Positions 27,367 to 35,388 of a stretch of DNA of 64,000 bases are shown here, in pieces. The first letter of the stretch is position 1. Each line of letters begins with the position of its first letter. Both the position numbers and the translations under genes were made by a program. Under the pieces are notes generated by a model. That model was given only the letters and a program-made list of their open reading frames with translations, ran no database searches and was not told the DNA's origin. Where the stretch lies: NCBI RefSeq assembly GCF_017377715.1, contig NZ_JAFVMF010000017.1:38189-102188 (forward strand). Reading direction: 5' to 3'. This DNA comes from Acetobacter sacchari. Its GTDB lineage: Bacteria; Pseudomonadota; Alphaproteobacteria; Acetobacterales; Acetobacteraceae.

Positions 27367-27419
27367 GCGATGTATCGTCTCGATTTCCGATTAAGATGAA
27401 CATTTGTTATTGGGTATGA

Positions 27420-28832
27420 GTGCAGACCGGCAGTGAGCTAAATCTATCTTTGTTGGGGACGATTTTGAAGAATCCGGCCGTGAGGCTATCTCAGTTGCAC
27501 GCTTGGCGTCATGAAACTGAATTGCGCGGTTTACAACCTCGGCTCGATGCTTATTGGGCAGTCGATAGTAATAGGCCGGACGGTACCGACGCAGAGCGGG
27601 AAAACTATTACCGACAGGTGGTGGCGCCTCACGAAGATGCCTTTCTCGCCGATTTCCCTCAAGGTGTGCCGAAAAGAGCCGCCTGGGAGGTTATCCTGCG
27701 TGAAGAGAATTGGCGCTCGGTGCTCCGAAACTGGCGCCACGGTGGTCAACAAATATTCGAGTTTGCGCCAGACCTGTTGGCAATGCTGGCCGATACGGAC
27801 GTGGATGAGTTGCCCATCCAAAACCTGCGGATGCCATACGACACGTTCTATGTCGCTCTTGCGCCGGGACATTTTTTGCCCGACTACAATCGCGACTGGG
27901 TCATCGATGGGTTCTATGTCACGGCTGAAATTTGCCTGGTTGACTCTCTCCGGATGAAGCCCCGTCCTCCGAACGAACTGATCGCTGAGCAGAGGAAGCA
28001 ATGGGCGGATCTTGAGCGAATACCAGGCGCTCTGGAGAGGCTGTGTAAGGACGGCTCAGAAAGTTTTGTAAGCTTTGACAGTTACATTGCGAAGCTATTG
28101 GCCGAAAATACGGCTGTCCAACAGCTTTACGACCGATACCTGCTAGATCCCGATGCGGTGATGGATGAAATCGCAGAAAAGGTGGATATCCGCGGTTCGG
28201 GCGAGTGGCGCTCATACTTGATGTTCACGGTGGATTTCACGTTCCGTCAGCGCAATCATGCTCCGGCGTCACTTTCATTGACCGATCTTTTGGGCCAGCC
28301 AACGCTCCGTGCGCACTACGATTTTGTCTCGCACCGCAATACGGTTAGAGATGGCATCGAACGCGGTCGCCGATCGGCGATTCCAATGGATACCTTTCGA
28401 GAAGAAGACGGGCATCCTGACGATCTTCGCAACGTGATTTCCGATCCGACGGTTCTGGAAGAGGTCACGCGACTGGTGTTCAACCTCGTCTGCTACTTGA
28501 ATTATCCCGAACGCGCTCAGGAAAAACGACTAAACGATCCGCGTATCCATGAAAAAGTCGGGCGGGCCAAGGGCAAAGCCAGAAAAATGGCAGAGGCGCA
28601 AGCACGTCAGGACGGTTGCCGTTGGATCAATTTCTGCGGCTATCGAACGTCATTCGAGAAGCGAAACACGCTCGGCGGGACGGCCGTTGGTCACTGGCGC
28701 CGAGGACACTGGCGGAATCAACGGTTTGGGAAGGCGCTGGCAGAAAGCAGGTTGCTGTGGATTCGGCCAACGATGGTTGGAGCCGACAAGAATATCATTG
28801 ACAGCCGTCCGACGCTTTACGGAACGTCCTAG
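27420..28832 (+). CDS. Unknown protein, fourth gene of the SIR2-HerA operon
   Basis: A 470-residue soluble protein I do not recognise with confidence. Visible features: an N-terminal helical region rich in Trp/Tyr/Arg (WEVILREENWRSVLRNW), a central part without signal peptide or membrane segments, a basic linker (EKVGRAKGKARKMAEAQAR), and a C-terminal His/Trp/Arg-rich block (VGHWRRGHWRNQRFG, then LLWIRPTMVG). I have seen similar C-terminal blocks in uncharacterised mobile-element proteins, some loosely annotated AcrVA2-like; I cannot verify that here. It starts at a GTG 53 bases after the exonuclease stop and probably belongs to the operon. Confidence 0.6.
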   Translation: MQTGSELNLSLLGTILKNPAVRLSQLHAWRHETELRGLQPRLDAYWAVDSNRPDGTDAERENYYRQVVAPHEDAFLADFPQGVPKRAAWEVILREENWRSVLRNWRHGGQQIFEFAPDLLAMLADTDVDELPIQNLRMPYDTFYVALAPGHFLPDYNRDWVIDGFYVTAEICLVDSLRMKPRPPNELIAEQRKQWADLERIPGALERLCKDGSESFVSFDSYIAKLLAENTAVQQLYDRYLLDPDAVMDEIAEKVDIRGSGEWRSYLMFTVDFTFRQRNHAPASLSLTDLLGQPTLRAHYDFVSHRNTVRDGIERGRRSAIPMDTFREEDGHPDDLRNVISDPTVLEEVTRLVFNLVCYLNYPERAQEKRLNDPRIHEKVGRAKGKARKMAEAQARQDGCRWINFCGYRTSFEKRNTLGGTAVGHWRRGHWRNQRFGKALAESRLLWIRPTMVGADKNIIDSRPTLYGTS

Positions 28833-29118
28833 ATGATGCTTGGGACGCCATGATAATAACCGGGATAGCAAGGTATCCGGCATGAAAGAAGGATTTCTTT
28901 TTCAATGTCATGGCTGGCTGCTCGACTTTCTCTGCGTGATTTTGGGGCTCTTGGCTATAATTCGAAAAGAGTTCGCCAATAGAGTAAACCGCACCGGGAT
29001 TGTTAAATAGGTCTGCAACTGGTTGCACTGCCCCTAAAGCAGACCGACCGCTATCCTCCACATCCAGACCAAAATTTATGGGGTAGTCTCGCGGGTCAAG
29101 TATCATGACATTCCGCAC
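28795..29118 (-). CDS. Hypothetical small protein downstream of copG
   Basis: A 107-codon frame on the copG strand, starting inside the copG 3' end. No domain is recognised; residues about 70-93 (KKKSFFHAGYLAIPVIIMAS) form a short basic-hydrophobic segment. It overlaps the end of the opposite-strand unknown gene by 38 bases. It may be a genuine copG-coupled gene, a remnant created at the right edge of the island, or chance. Confidence 0.25.
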   Translation of the reverse strand: MRNVMILDPRDYPINFGLDVEDSGRSALGAVQPVADLFNNPGAVYSIGELFSNYSQEPQNHAEKVEQPAMTLKKKSFFHAGYLAIPVIIMASQASSRTFRKASDGCQ

Positions 29119-29530
29119 GAGGAACCACGTCCAGCCTCACCTCGTCGTCCAGTGTTTTCCCTCTGGCGAGCCTGCGCCCGACTGCCTCGATAAATCCGTC
29201 ATACCGCTCTCGCCCCTTGCTCTGCGCTGCCGCAAGCGCCGCATCTGGTAACGGCGGTGTGCTGGTCAGCCAGAAGCGCACGAACACGGCCAGCGATTCA
29301 TTGGAGATCGTCACCCGCCGCTCCATGCGCTCCAACTGGCGCGTCATCCGGTCCAGTCGCCGGGTCAGCGCGGCTTCCAGCCGCTCCGGCCCGTCCGGCG
29401 ACAGGAACGACGCCAGCGCCGTCTCCACGATCAGCGCCTGCGGCACCTTCTTGCGAGCAGCGTAATCGGCTAATTTTGCGCTGAGATCGGGCGGCAGCCG
29501 GATCGTGTGCTTGATCCGCATCGCTGTCAT
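29096..29530 (-). CDS. CopG-like ribbon-helix-helix protein of the tra region
   Basis: A 144-residue protein with an N-terminal RHH (RIKHTIRLPPDLSAKLADYA, VPQALIVETAL) followed by a helical tail with heptad-like Arg/Glu/Leu spacing (LEAALTRRLDRMTRQLERME), probably a coiled coil. In Trb-type ICEs this gene lies between traG and trbB and may regulate transfer genes. The ATG at 29530 overlaps the traG stop (ATGA). Here the downstream neighbour is cargo rather than trbB. Confidence 0.85.
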   Translation of the reverse strand: MTAMRIKHTIRLPPDLSAKLADYAARKKVPQALIVETALASFLSPDGPERLEAALTRRLDRMTRQLERMERRVTISNESLAVFVRFWLTSTPPLPDAALAAAQSKGRERYDGFIEAVGRRLARGKTLDDEVRLDVVPRAECHDT

Positions 29531-31509
29531 AGCCCCATCCGATCGCCAGGATCGAGCGAGACCTGACGCGCGAGAACCTGCTCACCGCGGCGTATGGTCT
29601 GCGCTCGTGTGGCATCGTCCTCGGACTCATCCTCCGGCGGGTCGAACTCATGCACCGGCTTCCTCGGCGTCTGAACCACCTCTTCCTGTTCCGGTAGTTC
29701 CGGCTCACGGCGGATGCCGGCATTGGCGGGATCATCATTTGCATTACTGGCAGGAGGCGGCTGGACCACATCGGCCCAGTCCCCTGGCGACTGCGGTCCG
29801 GTGGGTGGCGTTCCCTCGGGGGCCGAAGGTGGCTCGAACCGGGGTGGCGGGAGGATGCGCGCGGCCAGTTCAGTATCCTCGAAATACCGCGCCTTGCGCG
29901 CCCGGACCGGCGGGCAGCCGGAAACCAGCACCAGTTCCTCGTCAGGAGGAAGCTGCATGATCTCGCCGGGCGTCAGCAAGGGCCGGGCGGTTTCGTGGCG
30001 TGTCACCATCAGATGCCCGAGCCACGGCGACAGCCGGTGTCCAGCATAGTTCTTCGCGTCACGGATCTCTGTGGCGGTACCCAGTGCGTCGGAAACGCGT
30101 TTGGCGGTCCGCTCATCATTGGTCGCGAAACTGACCCGGACATGGCAGTTATCGAGGATCGAATTGTTCTGGCCGTAGGCTTTCTCGATCTGGTTCAGGC
30201 TCTGGCCGATCAGGAAACTCTTGATGCCGTAGCCCGCCATGAAGGCCAGGGCACTCTCGAAGAAATCCAGCCGTCCCAGCGCCGGGAACTCATCGAGCAT
30301 CAGCAGCAGCCGATGGCGGCGCGTCGCCTCCAGTTCCTCGGTCAGACGACGGCCGATCTGATTCAGCACCAGACGGACCAGGGGCTTGGTGCGGCTGATG
30401 TCCGAGGGCGGAATCACCAGATACAGCGTCGCCGGATGACTGCCGGCCACAAGATCGCGGATCCGCCAGTCACAGCGCCGGGTCACATGCGCCACCACCG
30501 GATCGCGATACAGGCCAAGGAACGACATGGCGGTGGAGAGCACGCCCGAGCGCTCGTTATCGCTCTTGTTGAGCAGTTCCCGCGCCGAACTGGCGACCAC
30601 CGGATGGACACCTTTTTTGCCAAGATGCGGCGTGGTCATCATCGCGCGCAAGGTGCTTTCGATCGCGCGCTTGGGATCGGAGAGGAAATTGGCGACCCCG
30701 GCCAGGGTCTTGTCCTCCTCGGCGTAGAGGACATGCAGGATGGTGCCGACCAGCAGCGCGTGGCTGGTCTTCTCCCAATGATTTCGCTTCTCAAGGGCGC
30801 CTTCGGGATCGACCAGCACGTCGGCGATGTTCTGTACATCGCGAACCTCCCGCTCACCGCGCCGGACCTCCAGCAACGGATTGTAAGCGGCGCTGGCGAG
30901 ATTGGTCGGATCGAACAGCAGCACCCGGCCGAAGCGGGAGCGCCAGCCGGCGGTCAGCGTCCAGTTCTCACCCTTGATGTCATGGACGATGGCGGAGCCC
31001 GGCCAGGTCAGCAGCGTCGGCACAACCAGCCCGACGCCCTTACCCGAGCGGGTCGGCGCAAAGCACAGCACATGCTCCGGTCCGTCATGACGGAGATAGG
31101 CATCGGCCGAGCGGCCCAGCACCACGCCATCGGGTGCGAGCAGCCCCGCCCGACGGATCTCACGCGGATCGGCCCAATGTGCCGAGCCATAGGTTGTGGC
31201 ACGCTTTTTCTCGCGGGCACGCCAGACGGACATCGTGATCGCGACGATGACGGCGACAATCCCTCCCGACCCCGCGATGTAACCGCCGGTGGTGAAGATA
31301 TCCGGGGCGTAGGCGTCATAGGCGAACCACCACCAGAAGAACTCCGGCGGATAATAGACCGGCCAGCCGAGCAGCATGACCCACGGCGCGCCGAGCTGCG
31401 GCTGGAAGCCGAGCCGCCAAGCGGTCCACTGGGTGGCAGCCCACGTGAAGGCGAGGATCACGGTGCTGACGGAAAACACCGATCCCCAGAGGATTTTGGT
31501 CTGATTCAT
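29527..31509 (-). CDS. traG: TraG, VirD4-type coupling protein
   Basis: A 660-residue inner-membrane ATPase that brings the relaxase-DNA complex to the T4SS. Two N-terminal membrane helices (about residues 8-30 and 78-96) precede the ATPase core: Walker A APTRSGKG (about 148-155), NPLLEVRRG, Walker B LLMLDEFPALGRL (about 403) and SFATNDERTAKRVSDALG. The C-terminal about 100 residues are Pro/Glu-rich and probably variable. It ends in an ATGA overlap with copG. Confidence 0.95.
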   Translation of the reverse strand: MNQTKILWGSVFSVSTVILAFTWAATQWTAWRLGFQPQLGAPWVMLLGWPVYYPPEFFWWWFAYDAYAPDIFTTGGYIAGSGGIVAVIVAITMSVWRAREKKRATTYGSAHWADPREIRRAGLLAPDGVVLGRSADAYLRHDGPEHVLCFAPTRSGKGVGLVVPTLLTWPGSAIVHDIKGENWTLTAGWRSRFGRVLLFDPTNLASAAYNPLLEVRRGEREVRDVQNIADVLVDPEGALEKRNHWEKTSHALLVGTILHVLYAEEDKTLAGVANFLSDPKRAIESTLRAMMTTPHLGKKGVHPVVASSARELLNKSDNERSGVLSTAMSFLGLYRDPVVAHVTRRCDWRIRDLVAGSHPATLYLVIPPSDISRTKPLVRLVLNQIGRRLTEELEATRRHRLLLMLDEFPALGRLDFFESALAFMAGYGIKSFLIGQSLNQIEKAYGQNNSILDNCHVRVSFATNDERTAKRVSDALGTATEIRDAKNYAGHRLSPWLGHLMVTRHETARPLLTPGEIMQLPPDEELVLVSGCPPVRARKARYFEDTELAARILPPPRFEPPSAPEGTPPTGPQSPGDWADVVQPPPASNANDDPANAGIRREPELPEQEEVVQTPRKPVHEFDPPEDESEDDATRAQTIRRGEQVLARQVSLDPGDRMGL

Positions 31510-31626
31510 GACAGGAACCGACCAAACGGCTCGATTGTCTGATATTCAAGGCTTAATGACAACGCCTGGGGCCGCCGGACAATAGCGGATAATAAACGGA
31601 CGGCTCCCGTCCGCAGGGATCGAACG

Positions 31627-32046
31627 ATGACCGACACCATCCGCCTGATCGAGGCCGTCGCCAGCTATCATGCCCACGTCTATTTCGACGGCGCGGACGA
31701 GCGCGCGACCGCGGAATTGCTGCGCACCGAAATCGGTGAACGTTTCGTCGTCCGACTGGGACGCTGGCATGAGATTCCGGTCGGACCGCATACGCTGCCG
31801 ATGTATCAGGTCGCCTTCGAGACGACGCTGTTCGCGACGCTCGTTCCCTGGCTGATGCTCAATCACCGTAGCCTGAGCATCCTGATCCACCCGAATACGC
31901 ACTCTCCGCGCCGGGATCACATCAGCGACGGGCTCTGGCTCGGGCAGCGTCGCGCCCTGCTGCCGGAGCGGCTACCGGAAGAAGCGCCGAAGGCGGACGG
32001 CGCAGGGGATCCGAATACCGAACCGGCGGACACGGCGCCAATCTGA
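31627..32046 (+). CDS. DOPA 4,5-dioxygenase-like protein
   Basis: A 139-residue protein matching the DOPA-dioxygenase-like family: HAHVYFDG near residue 15 (potential iron-binding His pair), RLGRWHEIPVGPHTLPMYQV, PWLMLNHRSLSILIHPNT. Bacterial members are extradiol-type ring-cleaving enzymes of mostly unknown substrate. The last about 30 residues are an acidic, Pro/Ala-rich extension. The gene lies divergently from traG and is cargo rather than a transfer function. Confidence 0.75.
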   Translation: MTDTIRLIEAVASYHAHVYFDGADERATAELLRTEIGERFVVRLGRWHEIPVGPHTLPMYQVAFETTLFATLVPWLMLNHRSLSILIHPNTHSPRRDHISDGLWLGQRRALLPERLPEEAPKADGAGDPNTEPADTAPI

Positions 32047-32150
32047 CATCAGCCCGGAGCCGGGGGCGAGACTACGTTCTATCGGTTGCTTTGGTTGTCA
32101 TGGTTTCCTATATTGCCATCATGGAGAGGAATTTTCCGGGAGGCGATACG

Positions 32151-32783
32151 ATGCCGACGACATCCGTTTCGCAAACGCGCGCGCGCGTTGCGGGAAGCCA
32201 GACCAGAACCCGGCTTCTCGGCGTAGGAAGCATCGTGACGGTGCCTGCGGGGCTGGAACTGGCAGCACGCGAGACAGCCCGAGCGCGCGGGCGTGCCAGC
32301 GCGAAGCCACAGGTTCTGGAATACGAGGTTCGCCCGCAAGTCGATCGGTCCTCTCGCCGCGAGACCGCGACCGACGCCTATGCGGTCGGCCCGCGCGGGC
32401 TCGCCCTGTTGCGCGGGAAACAGATCAGGGACGACGATCTCCGCCGTGCCGGTGGCGCCTATACGCTCGATCAAGTCCGAGAACTGCTGAGGATCACGCG
32501 CCAGGCCGTCGAGAAGAAGGTCCGCGAACAGGCGATCCTGGCGGTTCCGGGACCGAGCGGCGAGCGGCGCTATCCGGTCGCGCAGTTCACCGGCGATGGG
32601 ATCGTGTCGGGTCTGAAGCCTGTGCTCGTCGCCCTGCCAAGCGAAAGCGCATGGTTCCGTCTGAATTTCCTGGTCACGCCGCTCGCGCAACTCGACGGGC
32701 AAACGCCGATCGAAGCGCTGGGCGCCGGCAAGACTGAGGAAGTCGTGGAAGTGGCGCGGTCCATCGGTGTCCAGGGCAGCTGA
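32151..32783 (+). CDS. Xre/MbcA-ParS-like antitoxin of a RES pair
   Basis: A 210-residue protein. A good ribosome site (GGGAGG) seven to eight bases before the ATG at 32151 sets the start. The centre has an HTH-like segment (YTLDQVRELLRITRQAVEKK) and the C-terminal third (WFRLNFLVTPLAQLDGQTPI, EALGAGKTEEVVEVARSIG) has the look of the MbcA/ParS/Xre C-terminal toxin-binding domain. It immediately precedes and overlaps a RES-domain gene, the canonical antitoxin-toxin order. Autorepression is expected for the family. Confidence 0.8.
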   Translation: MPTTSVSQTRARVAGSQTRTRLLGVGSIVTVPAGLELAARETARARGRASAKPQVLEYEVRPQVDRSSRRETATDAYAVGPRGLALLRGKQIRDDDLRRAGGAYTLDQVRELLRITRQAVEKKVREQAILAVPGPSGERRYPVAQFTGDGIVSGLKPVLVALPSESAWFRLNFLVTPLAQLDGQTPIEALGAGKTEEVVEVARSIGVQGS

Positions 32784-33378
32784 CCGCGTGCCGGACCAGC
32801 CTTGGCCGCCGGGAGACCTCGCTTCCCGGCAACCCCGCTGGCGCGTTCTGCCCGCGGGCCAGCCCCTGCATCGTTTTTACTCCCGCGCTCATGACCCGAT
32901 TTATTTCGACCGTTCGCGCTCCGGGCGTCTCAACGCGCCGGACGGCTCTCATGGCGTTCTCTACACGGCGGAGCAGTCGGCTGGCGCGTTCGCGGAAACG
33001 TTCCTGCGCGCACCTGGCCGCACGCTGCTGCCGATGGATCTCATCGCCGCCAAAGCCCGTGCCATCCTCAGCGCCGATCGAGAACTGCGACTCGTAGAGT
33101 TGCACGGTCCCGGACTGGCTGTGCTCGGCGCCACGGCGGAGGTCACATCATCCGGCCTGCCCTACGATCTGCCGCACGCCTGGTCGAAAGCCGTTCACGA
33201 CACCTGGCCCGATGCGGACGGCATCAGCTACCGCGCCCGCCATGACAACGATCAGATCTGTTTCGCCCTTTTTGACCGGGCGGAAAGCGCGATTGCGATC
33301 GCCTCCCAGAGCGACAACCTTGATGCAGACTGGTTCTATGAGCTGATGGACATCTATGGCGTGGGGCTGACGAGCTGA
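32767..33378 (+). CDS. RES-domain toxin
   Basis: A 203-residue RES-domain protein: WRVLPAGQPLHRFYSRAHDP, GVLYTAEQSAGAFAETFLR and the C-terminal DGISYRARHDNDQICFALFD. RES toxins consume NAD+ (phosphorolysis or hydrolysis) or ADP-ribosylate targets, and are neutralised by the upstream antitoxin. The longest frame starts at a GTG overlapping the antitoxin end; a GTG at 32788, four bases after the antitoxin stop, is equally plausible. The pair would stabilise the element in its host. Confidence 0.85.
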   Translation: MSRAADRVPDQPWPPGDLASRQPRWRVLPAGQPLHRFYSRAHDPIYFDRSRSGRLNAPDGSHGVLYTAEQSAGAFAETFLRAPGRTLLPMDLIAAKARAILSADRELRLVELHGPGLAVLGATAEVTSSGLPYDLPHAWSKAVHDTWPDADGISYRARHDNDQICFALFDRAESAIAIASQSDNLDADWFYELMDIYGVGLTS

Positions 33379-33389
33379 CCGGTCAGGTC

Positions 33390-35141
33390 TCAAATCCCCA
33401 GCCCCCGCTTGCGACCGAAATTCCAGTCCACCGATCCACCCGGCGATAGGGTGCCGGAAACCTGCCGTCCGAGCTTTTGCTCCAGCGCCGGGCGCCACGG
33501 CACAAGCTGGAAGCCCATCCCGTCATCGACCATCGCGAACCGACCCGAGGACAGGGCTACCCGCTGGCGATAGACCCCCGAGACGATCTCGCCTTCCTTC
33601 GCGGGCCGATGCTCCAGCCCGGTCTGCGCCGCCAATCTGGCCGCCGCCTGATCGAGATCGCGCTGGCGCAGGGTGCCGATCAGGTCGGGCGCGAACACCG
33701 CGCGCTCACCCTGCCGTCGGGCCAGCCCCTCGGACGCCAGACGATCAATCCGCCGCGCCATCGCCTCACGGACCTCCGTGCCAAAACCCGCGTTGGCCAG
33801 TGCAGGGTCTTTGGCGAGAAGCTGGCGGTCCAGCCATGTCGCGCCGGGTGCTGTCACCTGCTCGGTCAGCGTGAAGTCCGAGCGCGTCGCCAGCGACAGG
33901 CGCTGCGTGCCTTTCGCGTCCTCCCAACTCCGGGTCTCGACGATTGCGCCGGTCCGGGCATCGCCGGTCAACTCCAGATCCGGGAAGCGGACATGATGCG
34001 TCCGCCCGTCGGTTCCCGCGATCACCACATAGCCCGAGCCCCTCAACTCGTCATCCAGCCCGCGCTCGACCAGCCGACCGAGAACGGGATCGGCCGGCTT
34101 TTCGCCATGGATCGCGAAACCCGCGACATCGGGTTCCGCCCCGCCGCTGGCCATGGCGCGGTGCATGGTCTTGATGATGTCGCCCCGAATGGAAAGATCG
34201 CGCAGCGTGGTTTCCAACCCCGGCTTGAGGGTCCACCGCGCCACCCCGACCTGTTCGGCGAGGCCAAGCCGCTCCAGCCTGGTCGCCCTGCCGACCAGCA
34301 GACGCCTCAGTTCCGGGTCTTCAGCACCCGCGCCCGGCCGCAGATCGACGATGCCGCCACCTTCGTCGCCGATGTCCTGCAGCGCGCGATCGAGGCTGGT
34401 CCAGCGGTCTGCGCCGATCTCGGTCTCCAGGGCGGTGCGGATTTCCTGCTCGCTGCGCGGGCCAAGTTCCAGCGTCACCCGTTCGGCAGCGCGGTCGCGC
34501 AGGCCTCGGCTGATATAGTCCCGGCTGATGACCAGATCCTTGCCGTCGTCAGCGACCCCGCGCACCAGGATGTGGACATGCGGATTATCGGTGTTCCAAT
34601 GGTCGATCCCGATCCAATCCAGCTTCGTGCCGAGGTCGCGCTCCATGTCCTGCATCAACTCGCGCGCGAAGCCCCGCAGATCGTCCATCTTCGCCGCATC
34701 TTCGGGCGAGACGATGAAGCGGAAATGGTGCCGATCGTCGGCGCAGCGTTCCGCGAACGCCTTGTCGTCCGTCACGTCCTTCTCGGCATCGAACAAATGG
34801 GCCCTGGCCCCGTCGCGGGTCACGCCCTCGCGTCTGAGATAGGCGATGTGCCGGGCGAGTGGCGCGGAACGAAACCGTGTACCCTGCTGGCGGACGACGC
34901 GCGCCTTGACGACGACGCGACGGGCATTGCTGCGCAGCTGCATGGACAGCGCCGCGCGGCGGCCCCGCCCGAAGCGGGAACCACCGCCGCCCTTGCCCTT
35001 CGCGCCGAACCGGGTGCCGGTATGACCGGCCTTCTTCGCGGCACGCATGACCTCGCCGACGAAAGATTTCGGTCGTGCGCCCTGATTGCCATGCTGGATG
35101 CGTCCGGGTCGGACAGTCAGGCTGTCATCGCGCGTCGCCAT
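33390..35141 (-). CDS. Relaxase, VirD2-like with DUF3363
   Basis: A 583-residue relaxase that should nick oriT and pilot the strand through TraG. After a basic N-terminus come APLARHIAYLRREGVTRDG, HHFRFIVSPEDA and the metal-binding DHWNTDNPHVHILVRG (about residue 184), the usual relaxase domain of this ICE class; the C-terminal half is DUF3363-like. The ATG at 35141 is used; the frame continues upstream without family similarity. The nick site is expected in the adjacent 247-bp spacer. Confidence 0.9.
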   Translation of the reverse strand: MATRDDSLTVRPGRIQHGNQGARPKSFVGEVMRAAKKAGHTGTRFGAKGKGGGGSRFGRGRRAALSMQLRSNARRVVVKARVVRQQGTRFRSAPLARHIAYLRREGVTRDGARAHLFDAEKDVTDDKAFAERCADDRHHFRFIVSPEDAAKMDDLRGFARELMQDMERDLGTKLDWIGIDHWNTDNPHVHILVRGVADDGKDLVISRDYISRGLRDRAAERVTLELGPRSEQEIRTALETEIGADRWTSLDRALQDIGDEGGGIVDLRPGAGAEDPELRRLLVGRATRLERLGLAEQVGVARWTLKPGLETTLRDLSIRGDIIKTMHRAMASGGAEPDVAGFAIHGEKPADPVLGRLVERGLDDELRGSGYVVIAGTDGRTHHVRFPDLELTGDARTGAIVETRSWEDAKGTQRLSLATRSDFTLTEQVTAPGATWLDRQLLAKDPALANAGFGTEVREAMARRIDRLASEGLARRQGERAVFAPDLIGTLRQRDLDQAAARLAAQTGLEHRPAKEGEIVSGVYRQRVALSSGRFAMVDDGMGFQLVPWRPALEQKLGRQVSGTLSPGGSVDWNFGRKRGLGI

Positions 35142-35388
35142 GGCCCGCTCTCCGCTTCGATCTGCACCTGACGGCGCCCGGATCGTTGAAAACATGAGGA
35201 AAACTGCACGGACAGCCGCAGGTGGTGCGTGGTGAGAGGGCAAATTCCCCAATCAAACCAACCATATGCAGCCCCGAACGGGCGTTGCTTTTACCTTGCC
35301 GTCCTTTCCTCCGTTGCCAGCCTCCCCCCCAGCACCCCATCCCCAAGGCACCCACACCCTGCCAGCACCCGATGAACCGGAACGGGGG
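35142..35388. other. Non-coding spacer upstream of the relaxase, candidate oriT
   Basis: The only gap over 100 bases within the block from alpA to the relaxase. It contains a C/T-rich tract (35300-35345), an imperfect hairpin around 35271-35290 (GCAGCCCCGAACGGGCGTTGC) and CTGCACGGACAGCCGCAGGT. No known nick consensus is recognised. The location next to the relaxase start makes it the natural oriT candidate, and it must also hold the relaxase promoter or leader. Confidence 0.4.

Noticed and set aside
27420..28832. Firm assignment of the unknown protein as an anti-CRISPR (AcrVA2-like)
   Set aside because: Only a loose resemblance of the C-terminal block from memory; no search could be run, and no Cas12a is present.
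29995..31542. 515-codon plus-strand open frame opposite traG
   Set aside because: Shadow of the coupling-protein gene; no recognisable motif and composition typical of antisense GC-rich frames.
33477..35171. 564-codon plus-strand open frame opposite the relaxase
   Set aside because: It is the antisense shadow of a GC-rich gene with clear relaxase motifs; the translated sequence shows low-complexity Arg/Pro/His composition and no domain.
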